From NCBI GenBank assembly GCA_004556925.1, contig SFFI01000013.1, positions 1 to 64,000 of the forward strand: a stretch of DNA of 64,000 nt, given 5' to 3'. The notes under the pieces are model-generated. The model had not been told where the DNA came from and made no database searches. It worked only from the letters and a program-made list of their open reading frames with translations. This DNA is from Clostridiales bacterium. Lineage in GTDB: Bacteria; Bacillota; Clostridia; Saccharofermentanales; DTU023. The position numbers and the translations under genes are program-made. Position 1 is the first letter of the stretch, and each line of letters begins with the position of its first letter. Below are positions 24,964 through 33,856 of this stretch, piece after piece.

Positions 24964-26202
24964 CTATACTTTGTCATATATACAGGATACGGCGGTCTCT
25001 GTCAAAAGCAAGTGTCCCCGTGAACGTTTTAAATAACCCTGGCTTTCTAGTCTAGCAACGCTGCGAATAAGGCGATTCGCTTCATGCGGGCTCTGTTGGG
25101 TTAATTTCTCTAAACTATTCAGGCCCGCATGGACTGCCTGAATAATGGCCAGATCTTCTGAGGCTAGAGAGGACGGCTTGTCTGAAACCTGGTCGTGCGC
25201 TTTGCTGGTCGTTTGACTTGTCTGATCATTTTGCCAGTAGCTACCTGGCTTCCAGGCTTGGGCCAGCTTTATATCCTGTGTCTTGCTGTAAGCAGATAAG
25301 CGGCTGGAATTCTCAGGCAGGAGATCATCCAAAAGCCCATAGGAATCTATGATTCTCGCTCCGTCAGCTATGAGGCGAAGAGAGCCGCGATAGGCTTCAA
25401 ATTCTAAACTAGCGGGTGCCACATAAACCTCTCTGCCCTGCTCGGCTGCCAGCCTGCCAGTAATTAAGCTACCAGAGCGCTCCCCTGCCTGAATAATAAA
25501 AACCGATAGGCCCAGGCCTGAGATCAGTCTGTTCCGGTAATGAAAATTTTCTCTGCGGATAGGATAAGCTGGCGGAAATTCAGACGCTACAAATCCCCCC
25601 TGACGGCAAATCTCCTGTAAAAGCTCTTGGTGACAGGCAGGATAGCAAGAATCTAAGCCACAAGGGAGGATCGCTGCTGTTAAGCCCTCATGGTCAAGGC
25701 AGCTTTTATGGGCCAGGCCATCAACGCCAACTGCCAGACCAGAGATAATCGGATGGCCTCTTTCTACAAGGCGACCTACAAGCTTTTCCGTTAAGTATGC
25801 CGAGTAAGGTAAGACCTTCCGTGCACCCACGACTGCAGCGGTAGAACGACCATTCAGTACGGCCGGCGCCACCCCCTTAAACCAAAGCCAAAGCGGTGGA
25901 TCGGGAATACTATTAAGATAGCTGGGCCAAGCCTCATGGCCAGGATAACAAAGGCCCAAGCCTTCCTCACGGTAAGTTGCTGCGCGGGTCAGAAAGCTTT
26001 GCCAGGACGCAGGTTTAGGCGCCAAATCCAAACCGGTCCTTTCTCCTAACTGCAAGCATAAGGCTTGTAGCGGGAGCTCGAGAATTTTTCCGCGTTGGTA
26101 GAGCTTGTAGCGGTCAAGCCAGGAAATATGTTTTTGCCAGGCAAGATCTTCTAAATATAGGGCTTTAGCCAGAATTTCTGTATCAGCGTATGTCTTGACC
26201 AT
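24964..26202 (-). CDS. dprA: DNA-processing protein DprA
   Basis: Loads RecA on incoming single-stranded DNA in natural transformation. The Rossmann-type DprA core (about residues 80-290) is present: VVGARKVLPYSAYL, ISGLAVGVDGLAH, LPCGLDSCYPACH, SEFPPAYPIRRENFHYRNRLISGL. The C-terminus (from about 345) carries a winged-helix-like region. AAGGAGG lies 7 nt before the ATG, one of the strongest sites here. The gene just upstream is the frameshifted yifB/comM; both are linked to transformation in other bacteria. The length of 412 aa is slightly long owing to a Ser/Gln-rich linker. Confidence 0.93.
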   Translation of the reverse strand: MVKTYADTEILAKALYLEDLAWQKHISWLDRYKLYQRGKILELPLQALCLQLGERTGLDLAPKPASWQSFLTRAATYREEGLGLCYPGHEAWPSYLNSIPDPPLWLWFKGVAPAVLNGRSTAAVVGARKVLPYSAYLTEKLVGRLVERGHPIISGLAVGVDGLAHKSCLDHEGLTAAILPCGLDSCYPACHQELLQEICRQGGFVASEFPPAYPIRRENFHYRNRLISGLGLSVFIIQAGERSGSLITGRLAAEQGREVYVAPASLEFEAYRGSLRLIADGARIIDSYGLLDDLLPENSSRLSAYSKTQDIKLAQAWKPGSYWQNDQTSQTTSKAHDQVSDKPSSLASEDLAIIQAVHAGLNSLEKLTQQSPHEANRLIRSVARLESQGYLKRSRGHLLLTETAVSCIYDKV

Positions 26203-26214
26203 CCGTGAACCTCC

Positions 26215-27773
26215 TTACATCAGACTTTGCGGGTCGGGGTGGAAAAACACAGCTTCTTCTATGTCAGCGACTAGGAGGTCCTCCCGCTGGTCCAGGTCTG
26301 CAATTGTGCGAGCCTTACGCAAAACTTGCTGGTAGGACCGCATGGTAAACCGGCGCTGATTGGCTATTTCATTGGCACGTTTGATAATGTCGGGACTAAA
26401 GCCATAAGACAGATTGGGAGCAAAGTAGGGATTGACCCCATTCTGGTAACTAAAGCCATCGAGATGGCTCCCCTCATCTACTCTTGACCTAGCAAGCTGC
26501 CAGGCTTGCAGAATTTTCCCTTGGGCTTTCTTAAAACCCGCACGATCCCCTTCCCTAATGGGGCGCCCTATAAATTCCAGGTTTTGTCGCTTCATGAGGA
26601 CCATAAGGTGGAAACGGTTCCAAAGGGCACCCGAGATAGATTTCAAGTAGCTGGCAATCGCTTGATCAGAGCAGTGGCAGAGACCATCATCTTCTAGGGC
26701 ATGGCCACATCGGCAAGGATTTGCTGCAGCGAGTAGAAAAAATTCGCCGGCAAGACCAGGCTGTGCTGGGCCCGAACCAAATAGATTTGATGGGAAGACA
26801 TCGGTTCCCTCAGTAGCTCCAATTTGCTTGGACTATACTCTCCCAGTTCATCAAGGAACAAAACGCCTGAATGTGCAAGGCTAAAAAGCCCTGGTTTGAG
26901 ATTTTGTCCCCCTCCGGAAAGCCCCGTAGGTGTTACGGAAAAATGGGGGGCTACAAAGGGGCGCCTGCCCCAATCTAATACTTCCGTATCTTGAACCTGG
27001 GCCACGCTGTATATCTTGCGCAAGACTTGTAATTCCTCCTTTTCCAGGCCAGGTAGCAATGAAGCCGCCATGGAGAGGAGCATGGTCTTGCCACAGCCCG
27101 GAGTCCCCAAGAGTATTAGGGGGTGAAGGCCGGCTAGGGCAAGCATCAAAGCATGCCGGGCCTGGGCCTGTCCCTGATAGGCAGAAAAAGCCAATAGATC
27201 AGATTCCCTAATGGGTGGAGCTGGCAAATCCTGGAGAGCGCTTTGCTTGCAAGTTAAACTTCTGCCTCCCCTCAGATAGTCTAATACCTGGACCAGCTTT
27301 TGCAGGGGGAGGTAGTGGAGGCCATCGACAAGCTCCGCATCCCCCGCATTCGCTTGTGATAAAAAGACCAATTCTCCCGCTTGCGCCGCAGCTTCCAAAT
27401 TAGGGAAAATGCTCGGAACTGGGCGGAGGGTGCCATCTAAGCCCAACTCCCCCATGACACAGTATTTTTCCTTCAGTTGAAAGCGACCCAGCTGGTCAGA
27501 GGCCTCAATGATGGCCAATGCCAGTCCCAGGTCATAAAGGCTGCCGGTTTTAGGTAGCCAAGCCGGGCTAATCCCGCAGATAATTCTGCCCTTAGGCCAC
27601 TTAAGTCCCGCCGAAAGCAGGGCGGCCCGCAAGCGGCTCTCCACCTCACGGCTCTTACCCGAAGAAAGGCCCGACAAGGCGAAGGCAGGAAGGCCCGGTA
27701 AAATACTGGCTTCAATGATGGCAGGAATTGCTTCAAAACCTTGGGGAATATAGGTCTTAATCTGAGAATACAT
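26215..27773 (-). pseudogene. YifB/ComM Mg-chelatase-like AAA+ protein, reading frame broken at a T6C run
   Basis: YifB/ComM proteins are AAA+ helicase-like ATPases that aid branch migration in transformation. The first part (27773-26694) has the Lon-like N-terminal domain, Walker A LLGTPGCGKT and Walker B VLFLDELGEY, and stops early. The second part (26742-26215) continues the family sequence in the -1 frame (NPCRCGH, a downstream Cys/His pair, then the C-terminal Mg-chelatase domain). Joined, they give 519 aa, the normal length. The switch falls on TTTTTTC (26742-26736) which is in the exact phase of a U UUU UUC -1 slippery heptamer. It may be a real mutation, a sequencing error, or programmed frameshifting. 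ATG 27773 is the family start, behind GAGGAG; 23 residues upstream in frame (from 27842) look non-native. Confidence 0.85.
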
Positions 27774-27895
27774 GTCTTGGTCCACTCCTCTGCCCCAAGC
27801 ATAGGAGAGGAGCAAGGCCCTGAGACAAGAGAAATCCGACATATGGTCCTAAATAGGGACAATTTGTCGCATAGGGGCCAGGCAAAGCTCTAAAT

Positions 27896-28516
27896 TTAAA
27901 GGAGGTCTTGAAACTTAATGCCGCGCGTAGCGAGTTGATCCTGCAAGATCTTCTGCGCCTGCCTGCGCAGGTCCTCCCTACTTCCATTGTTTAGCACCAA
28001 AAGATCCGACAGCTTTTCATATTCTGCTTGGGAAAGTTGGACAGCCATCCTGCGCTGGGCCTCCTCGCGAGGCATTCCGCGTTTCTCCAAACGCTCCAGA
28101 CGGACCTCCTCATCTGCCCACACACTAATGACTAGGTCACAGCGGTCTAAAAAACCATGCTTGACTGGTATAGGGACATCCAAAACTACGGCCTGTGCCT
28201 TACTTTGACTTAGTTCTTGCAGGCGGTCTGCGATCGTCAAAAGCACATCATGGTGGATAATGGTAGAGAGGGTATCTAAGCTTTTCTTATCTTGAAAGGC
28301 TAAGGCTGCCATCGCCTTACGATCCAAGCTGCCATCCGGATTCAAGTAATCAGCCCCGAAGCAGGCTTCGATTTCTGGCATGGACCGACCGCCAGCCTTG
28401 GTCATTTCGTGAGAAATTTGATCGGCATCTAAAAGTGGGAGCCCTGCTTCCGCCAAAAGTTCAGCCAAGCTTGACTTACCCGCTCCAATGCCGCCTGTTA
28501 CACCAATAATAAACAT
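27896..28516 (-). CDS. coaE: Dephospho-CoA kinase CoaE
   Basis: Catalyses the last step of coenzyme A synthesis. The 206-aa protein has the P-loop GVTGGIGAGKSSLAE, the substrate motif LDADQISHE, the LDVP segment and the LID-type arginines (RLEKRGMPREEAQRRM). Its ATG directly follows the ychF stop codon and no ribosome binding site stands out, so translation is probably coupled. CoaE next to polA is a common neighbourhood in Bacillota; here ychF lies between them. Confidence 0.95.
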   Translation of the reverse strand: MFIIGVTGGIGAGKSSLAELLAEAGLPLLDADQISHEMTKAGGRSMPEIEACFGADYLNPDGSLDRKAMAALAFQDKKSLDTLSTIIHHDVLLTIADRLQELSQSKAQAVVLDVPIPVKHGFLDRCDLVISVWADEEVRLERLEKRGMPREEAQRRMAVQLSQAEYEKLSDLLVLNNGSREDLRRQAQKILQDQLATRGIKFQDLL

Positions 28517-29608
28517 TTAGACATTAAAACGGAAAAGGACCACATCCCCATCCTGCATGACATAGTCACGGCCTTCCGACCGTAGCTTGCCTTGGTCCTT
28601 GACCTCTTTCATGGACCCCAAGGCCTTTAAATCATCAAAGGCTACCAATTCCGCCCGGATAAAGCCCCGCTCAATATCTGAGTGGATTTTGCCGGCTGCT
28701 TGAGCTGCCTTCGTTCCAGCTTTGATGGTCCAGGCACGGGACTCATCTTCCCCCGTGGTTAGGAAGGAAATAAGCCCCAGGAGCTCGTAAGAAGACCGAA
28801 TAATGCGGTTGAGACCGGGTTCCGTGAGGCCAAGATCTTCTAAGAACATAGCCTTTTCATCCTCTTCCAGGTTGGAAATTTCTTCTTCAATCTCTGCGCT
28901 TATGGCCAAAACAGAGGAGCCTTCCTTTGCCGCCATCTCCCCTAGTGCAGCAACTTCCGGCAGATCCTGGCCAATCTTATCTTCAGCAATATTAGCAACA
29001 TAAAGGACTGGCTTGGTCGTCAGCAAGAAAAGATCAGGTAGATAATCCTCCTTTTCCTGGTCTGTCCAAGGGAAAGAACGGGCAGGCTGTTCTGCCTCCA
29101 AATGGGCTATAAGCCGGTCTAAAAAATCCAACTCGGCTAGGATATCTTTGCTACCAGATTTGGACATTTTTGCCAGCTTCTCTTTTCTGCGTTCCAGCCA
29201 TTCGAGATCAGAGAGGATGAGCTCTAAATTGATGATGCTGACGTCACGTAAGGGATCCGCCGCTCCTGAAACATGCGTAATATCACCATCTTCGAAGCAC
29301 CGGACCACGTGTAAAATCGCATCCGTTTCACGGATATTAGATAAAAATTTATTCCCCAAACCTTCACCGCGAGAAGCGCCGGCCACCAGGCCTGCAATAT
29401 CCACAAATTCCACGGTCGCCGGTGTTGTTTTTTTGCTCTTGCTTAGCTCTGTCAGCCAGGTCAGGCGGGCATCAGGGACCGCTACAATACCATGATTCGG
29501 CTCAATCGTGCAGAAGGGGTAATTGGCCACCTCTGCACCCGCATGGGTAATGGCATTAAACAGCGTGCTTTTGCCTACGTTAGGCAGACCAACAATTCCA
29601 ACTTTCAT
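28517..29608 (-). CDS. ychF: Redox-regulated ATPase/GTPase YchF (OLA1 family)
   Basis: A ribosome-associated P-loop NTPase. The 363-aa sequence has G1 GLPNVGKSTLFNAI, the G3-type DIAGLVAGASRGEGLGNKFL, the G4-like NIAED (a divergent NKxD, explaining ATP preference in the family), a coiled-coil insertion (about 130-200) and a C-terminal TGS domain ending in DGDVVLFRFNV. AAAGGTG lies 4-5 nt before the ATG. The 158-bp gap to polA contains no recognisable terminator. Confidence 0.96.
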   Translation of the reverse strand: MKVGIVGLPNVGKSTLFNAITHAGAEVANYPFCTIEPNHGIVAVPDARLTWLTELSKSKKTTPATVEFVDIAGLVAGASRGEGLGNKFLSNIRETDAILHVVRCFEDGDITHVSGAADPLRDVSIINLELILSDLEWLERRKEKLAKMSKSGSKDILAELDFLDRLIAHLEAEQPARSFPWTDQEKEDYLPDLFLLTTKPVLYVANIAEDKIGQDLPEVAALGEMAAKEGSSVLAISAEIEEEISNLEEDEKAMFLEDLGLTEPGLNRIIRSSYELLGLISFLTTGEDESRAWTIKAGTKAAQAAGKIHSDIERGFIRAELVAFDDLKALGSMKEVKDQGKLRSEGRDYVMQDGDVVLFRFNV

Positions 29609-29766
29609 TTTTCACCTTTGCTTCAATCACTATATCCTAGCTACTTGCCTGGTCCCTACGCTTTTAACAAGCTTGAAGGCAGCGCAAGTAAGCGCTATCA
29701 ATCTACTCAACTTCTCTAGTCTAGCACGAAAAGTCCCTCGGAGGAGTTTGTGGCCTGACCAGACGC

Positions 29767-32391
29767 TTAGTGCGGATGATAAGTTGACATTTCTCCCCAG
29801 CTTTTGCCGATATCCAAATCAACCTTGAGGGGGACGGATAGCGAAAGGGCAGATTCCATAACTTGCCGCAGGATAGCTGCCGCCTCCGGGACCTCCTCGT
29901 CTGGCACTTCCAAAAGCAGTTCATCATGGACCTGCAAGATCAGCTTAGCTTTTAAGCCTGCAGCCCGGAGTTCCTTTTCAACCTCTACCATGGCGATTTT
30001 AATGAGGTCTGCTGCCGAACCCTGGACAGGGGCATTCATGGCTGCCCTTTCTCCAAATTTTCTCTGGTGGAAGTTCCGACTCTTAAGTTCAGGGATATAA
30101 CGGCGCCGGCCTAGAATGGTTTCGACATAGCCTTGCTTTTTGGCCTGATCTACTTGGGCCTCCATCCAGGGTTTCACCTTAGGATAGTGGCTGTAGTAAG
30201 CGTCAATATAAGCTCGTGCCTCTGCCACACTTAAGCCCAAGTCCTGGGAGAGGCTAAAGTCAGAGATCCCATAGATAATGGAAAAATTGATGGTTTTAGC
30301 ATTCCGTCTTTCCTTGCTGCTAATCTCTTCCGGAAGCTTATTGAAAATCCGGGAGGCTGTAGCCAAATGAATGTCTGCATTTGTCTGGAAGGCCTCTTGT
30401 AAGCCGGGATCCTGGCTCATATGGGCCAAAAGGCGGAGTTCTATCTGGGAATAGTCTGCATCCACAAAGGTCCAGCCCGGCTTGGGCACAAAGAGCTTGC
30501 GAATCGCATCCGCCCGGTCAGATTTTACAGGAATATTTTGCAGGTTAGGTTCGGCGGAAGAAAGGCGCCCGGTGCTTGTTAGGGTTTGCTTGAAGTGGGT
30601 GTGAATACGGCCATCCCCAGAAATTTCCTTACTCAAGCCTTGAACAAAAGTGGATCGTAGCTTAGACAGCTCACGATACTCTAGGATAAGTGGGATGGCG
30701 GGATGGTCATAGTATAGTTTATCTAAAACATCCGCCGCGGTAGAGTAAGATCCGTTTTTATTTTTCTTGCCCCCCTTGAGACCTAAATCCTCAAAGAGTA
30801 CCTCTCCTAGCTGCTTGCTAGAATTGAGATTGATCTCCCGGGGAAAGTAGGCAAAAATTCGCTTTTCTAGTTCAGTCAGTTCTTCTGCCATCTTGTGCGA
30901 TAAGCGGTCTAGGCTTTCCCGGTCAATCCCGATGCCTACCCGCTCCATCTCTGCCAAAACCCGGGCCAGAGGGAACTCCAAATCTGTGGCCAGCTTGGAC
31001 AGGCCCAGGTCAGCCAGGGCGAGGTCTGCTAAGTCACAAAACTTCAGGAGGGCAGCCAAGCGAAAATAGACTTCTTGCTCTAAGGCAGGACCTGACAGCT
31101 GGGACAAGTCCTGGAAGTCTATATTTTCGCCTCCTACAGCCTGCCAGGCGCTCAGAAAGCCATCTGGATAGGCCTTGCTTAGGTCACCTGCATTGAGCAA
31201 GTAGGCGGCAATCTCTCCGTCATAATAAGGGTAGGCAGGAATGCTTAGGTTAGCCTCGCGCAGGGCTTCCTTCCCGGCCCAAAAGCTTAAGTGTGGCGAG
31301 ACCGCTAGAATTTGCGGCCAGACGAAGTTCAGTTCAGTGAGGCTCAGGCTGAGCAGTTGGTCTTGATCCGTTAAGAGGCTCCAATGACCAGTCGGTAAGG
31401 CTAACAGCGCAATTTTATTTTCTGGACTCAAAGTCAGGTCCTGCCAAGTATCCACCTGTGTCCACTTCTTCTCCATCTGCTGGGCGGACAAGACCTCCGG
31501 CATCTCTAAATCGAAACGCTCACGCAAACTTTTAATATTGAGCCTTTGCAGGTATTGGTCCAGGGACTCTGTATCTACAGGTAAATTAGCTGGGCAGGCT
31601 TCAACGGGAGCTTCAAAATTTAATTTCGCCAGCTTGTAGGAGAGGTAGGCATCTTCTCGCCCCTCTGCCAAATTGCGTCCCTTGGCCCCTTTTATCTCTG
31701 CCAGGTGGGCATAAACTTGGTCTAAGCTGCCATAGTCCTGGATTAAAACCATGGCTGTTTTCTCACCGACCCCTTTCACACCAGGAATATTATCTGAGGG
31801 ATCTCCCATCAAGGCCTTGAAATCCAAGAAAGACTCGGGGCCAAAGCCATATATCAGCTTAAATTCCTCCGGGGTCATAAAGTCCTTCCCAGAGCCCCCC
31901 TTATTCTTGTAGGGGTAGATCAGGGTCACCTGGTCAGAAATCAGCTGCCACAAGTCCCGGTCGCCGGAAAGCACATACACTTGATCGCCTGCCAGAGTCC
32001 CTTGCCTAGCCAGGCTGGCGATCAAATCATCTGCTTCACAGCCAGGTTCTTCAACCTGGTGGAGCCCCATATAGCGCAGGCCTTCCTTAACCAAGGGAAA
32101 CTGGATGGCTAGGTCCTCCTCCATGGGTTTGCGACCTGCCTTGTAACCCTCATAAAGCTGATGCCTAAAGGTCGGTTCTGGGCGGTCAAAACAAACACAG
32201 GTGCGTTCAGGTTGGAGTAAGTCCAGATAGCTAAAGAGCATATTAAAAAAGGTGAAAATAGCACCCGTTGGTGTGCCATCTGGTGCCGATAACCGTTGAT
32301 TCCTTCCGATCCCATAATATGCCCGGTTAAGGATGGAATTACCATCTACTAATAGTAAATCGGCCTGTTTGAACTCGGTCTGTGAACGCAT
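29767..32391 (-). CDS. polA: DNA polymerase I PolA (3'-5' exonuclease site lost)
   Basis: Repair and Okazaki-fragment polymerase of 874 aa. The N-terminal 5' nuclease domain (1-290) has LLVDGNSILNRAYYG, CFDRPEPTFRH, GCEADDLIAS and DPSDNIPGVKGVGEKTA. The middle domain (about 310-480) keeps the fold but no DxE metal-binding motif is visible, so proofreading is probably absent, as in many Bacillota. The polymerase domain has motif A (DYSQIELRLLAH), the O-helix (RRNAKTINFSIIYG) and motif C (QVHDELLLE). GGAGG lies 7 nt before the ATG. It is downstream of the pbp/ftsW pair. Confidence 0.97.
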   Translation of the reverse strand: MRSQTEFKQADLLLVDGNSILNRAYYGIGRNQRLSAPDGTPTGAIFTFFNMLFSYLDLLQPERTCVCFDRPEPTFRHQLYEGYKAGRKPMEEDLAIQFPLVKEGLRYMGLHQVEEPGCEADDLIASLARQGTLAGDQVYVLSGDRDLWQLISDQVTLIYPYKNKGGSGKDFMTPEEFKLIYGFGPESFLDFKALMGDPSDNIPGVKGVGEKTAMVLIQDYGSLDQVYAHLAEIKGAKGRNLAEGREDAYLSYKLAKLNFEAPVEACPANLPVDTESLDQYLQRLNIKSLRERFDLEMPEVLSAQQMEKKWTQVDTWQDLTLSPENKIALLALPTGHWSLLTDQDQLLSLSLTELNFVWPQILAVSPHLSFWAGKEALREANLSIPAYPYYDGEIAAYLLNAGDLSKAYPDGFLSAWQAVGGENIDFQDLSQLSGPALEQEVYFRLAALLKFCDLADLALADLGLSKLATDLEFPLARVLAEMERVGIGIDRESLDRLSHKMAEELTELEKRIFAYFPREINLNSSKQLGEVLFEDLGLKGGKKNKNGSYSTAADVLDKLYYDHPAIPLILEYRELSKLRSTFVQGLSKEISGDGRIHTHFKQTLTSTGRLSSAEPNLQNIPVKSDRADAIRKLFVPKPGWTFVDADYSQIELRLLAHMSQDPGLQEAFQTNADIHLATASRIFNKLPEEISSKERRNAKTINFSIIYGISDFSLSQDLGLSVAEARAYIDAYYSHYPKVKPWMEAQVDQAKKQGYVETILGRRRYIPELKSRNFHQRKFGERAAMNAPVQGSAADLIKIAMVEVEKELRAAGLKAKLILQVHDELLLEVPDEEVPEAAAILRQVMESALSLSVPLKVDLDIGKSWGEMSTYHPH

Positions 32392-32440
32392 GTCTCTACC
32401 TCCGCTGAGCTTGCAGCTTGTCCGTTTAAGTGTAGGTTAT

Positions 32441-33856
32441 CTACTGATACTTGTCTAAGGCATAACTTAAGACCTGGCCCGCAAGGGAAGAAACATCCGC
32501 CCATTGTCCTTCAACCACTATCGCAATAGCCAAGGGGCAGTGGGGATTCTGTAAGAAACCTGTGAACAGAGAGTCCGTTTGATTCTCCCCCTTGCTGGAG
32601 GCTCGCTCTGCCGTGCCGGTTTTGCCGCCCACCACCTGGCCAGGGATCTGGGCCCCACCTGCCATCCCCTCCTGTACAGAGTAAACCATATCTTGGGCTA
32701 AAGTATGCATAGCGGCCTCTGTGCCGACAAGATACGCCACACGGGGATGCGTAAGCTCACCGCTCTGGGCTCCAGGATTCAGGACCTCTGCTAGCAAATG
32801 CGGCTCCATCATCTGCCCGCCTTGGGCAATTGCTCCTGATATCATGGCTAAATGTAGGGGCGAAAGGCTAAGCTTCTGCCCCTCCAGGGGCTGGCCAATG
32901 GCCAACCAGCTCAAGGTATAGTCATCTATTTGCGGGGTCATTTCCAAGCGGCTCGTTTTAACACTCAACTTACCCAAATTTAAATCCGCGTTGAAGGCAA
33001 AGTTTTCCGCAGTATAAAAGACTTGCTTGGCGCCCATGTTCACAGCCACCTGGCCAAAAAAATGGTTGCAGGATGCGGCCAAGGCCTGGGACCGGTTGAC
33101 TAAGCCATGCCCCGCATCTTGGCGGTTTTCTAAAACAGAGCCTGGCCCCAAAAGAGGTTCGCTGCCCTTGCACATCACCTGGTAATCAGGCTGGTATTGG
33201 TCAGAGGATATCCAGGCGGCATCAGTGATCAATTTGAAGGTAGATCCCGGCGTGTATTGACCAAGCAAGGCTTTATTGAAGAGCGAGCCTTCTGCTATAT
33301 TTTCCCAACGGATGACATTTTCTGGCGGGACCAGAGGGGTATTGACCAGGCACAGGACTTCCCCGGTTTCGTAATTCAAAACGACAAGGGAGGCCTTGTA
33401 AGGCTCCAGGAGTTCAGCCGCCTTACGGCATAGTCCAGCATCCAGGGTCAGGCGCAGATCCGACCCTCTTAAGCCATGGCCTTGCAGGTCAAAAATCAAT
33501 TGTTTGAAAAGGCCACGGTTGCTTCCGGTGAGTTCGGCCTGGTAACGCTCTTCAACTGTATTGGCGATATTGTGGCTATAGTCACCAATCGTCTGGACAA
33601 GCGCAGAAGCTACAAGTGCATCTTCTGCGTAGGACCGCTTGCCTTGATGGCTAGAAGCCAAAACGACGCCCTGACGGTCTAAGATGCTGCCAGCCTTGGC
33701 GTATTGGTCGGCCAGGGCTAATTTATTTTCGCCCTCATGGCCCTCTAGTTTGGTTTTACTGCGGTCTTGCTGAAAAATAATGCCTAAGAGCAGGAAGGCA
33801 AACACCAGAATAAAGGCGACACTTACAAAGAGTAGGTTCCGGATTAATTGTTTCAT
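32441..33856 (-). CDS. Class B penicillin-binding protein (PbpA-like transpeptidase)
   Basis: Cell-wall transpeptidase of 471 aa with one N-terminal membrane helix (about 8-27) and an extracellular catalytic domain. Motifs are SxxK at TPGSTFK (Ser205), SxN at SCN (Ser262) and KTG at GGKTGTAE (Lys412). The N-terminal dimerisation region is short (about 55-135), as in the actinobacterial PbpA type rather than PBP2 or SpoVD. Its start overlaps the end of the ftsW-like gene by 4 bp (ATGA), so the two form a cognate SEDS glycosyltransferase and transpeptidase pair. Confidence 0.88.
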   Translation of the reverse strand: MKQLIRNLLFVSVAFILVFAFLLLGIIFQQDRSKTKLEGHEGENKLALADQYAKAGSILDRQGVVLASSHQGKRSYAEDALVASALVQTIGDYSHNIANTVEERYQAELTGSNRGLFKQLIFDLQGHGLRGSDLRLTLDAGLCRKAAELLEPYKASLVVLNYETGEVLCLVNTPLVPPENVIRWENIAEGSLFNKALLGQYTPGSTFKLITDAAWISSDQYQPDYQVMCKGSEPLLGPGSVLENRQDAGHGLVNRSQALAASCNHFFGQVAVNMGAKQVFYTAENFAFNADLNLGKLSVKTSRLEMTPQIDDYTLSWLAIGQPLEGQKLSLSPLHLAMISGAIAQGGQMMEPHLLAEVLNPGAQSGELTHPRVAYLVGTEAAMHTLAQDMVYSVQEGMAGGAQIPGQVVGGKTGTAERASSKGENQTDSLFTGFLQNPHCPLAIAIVVEGQWADVSSLAGQVLSYALDKYQ

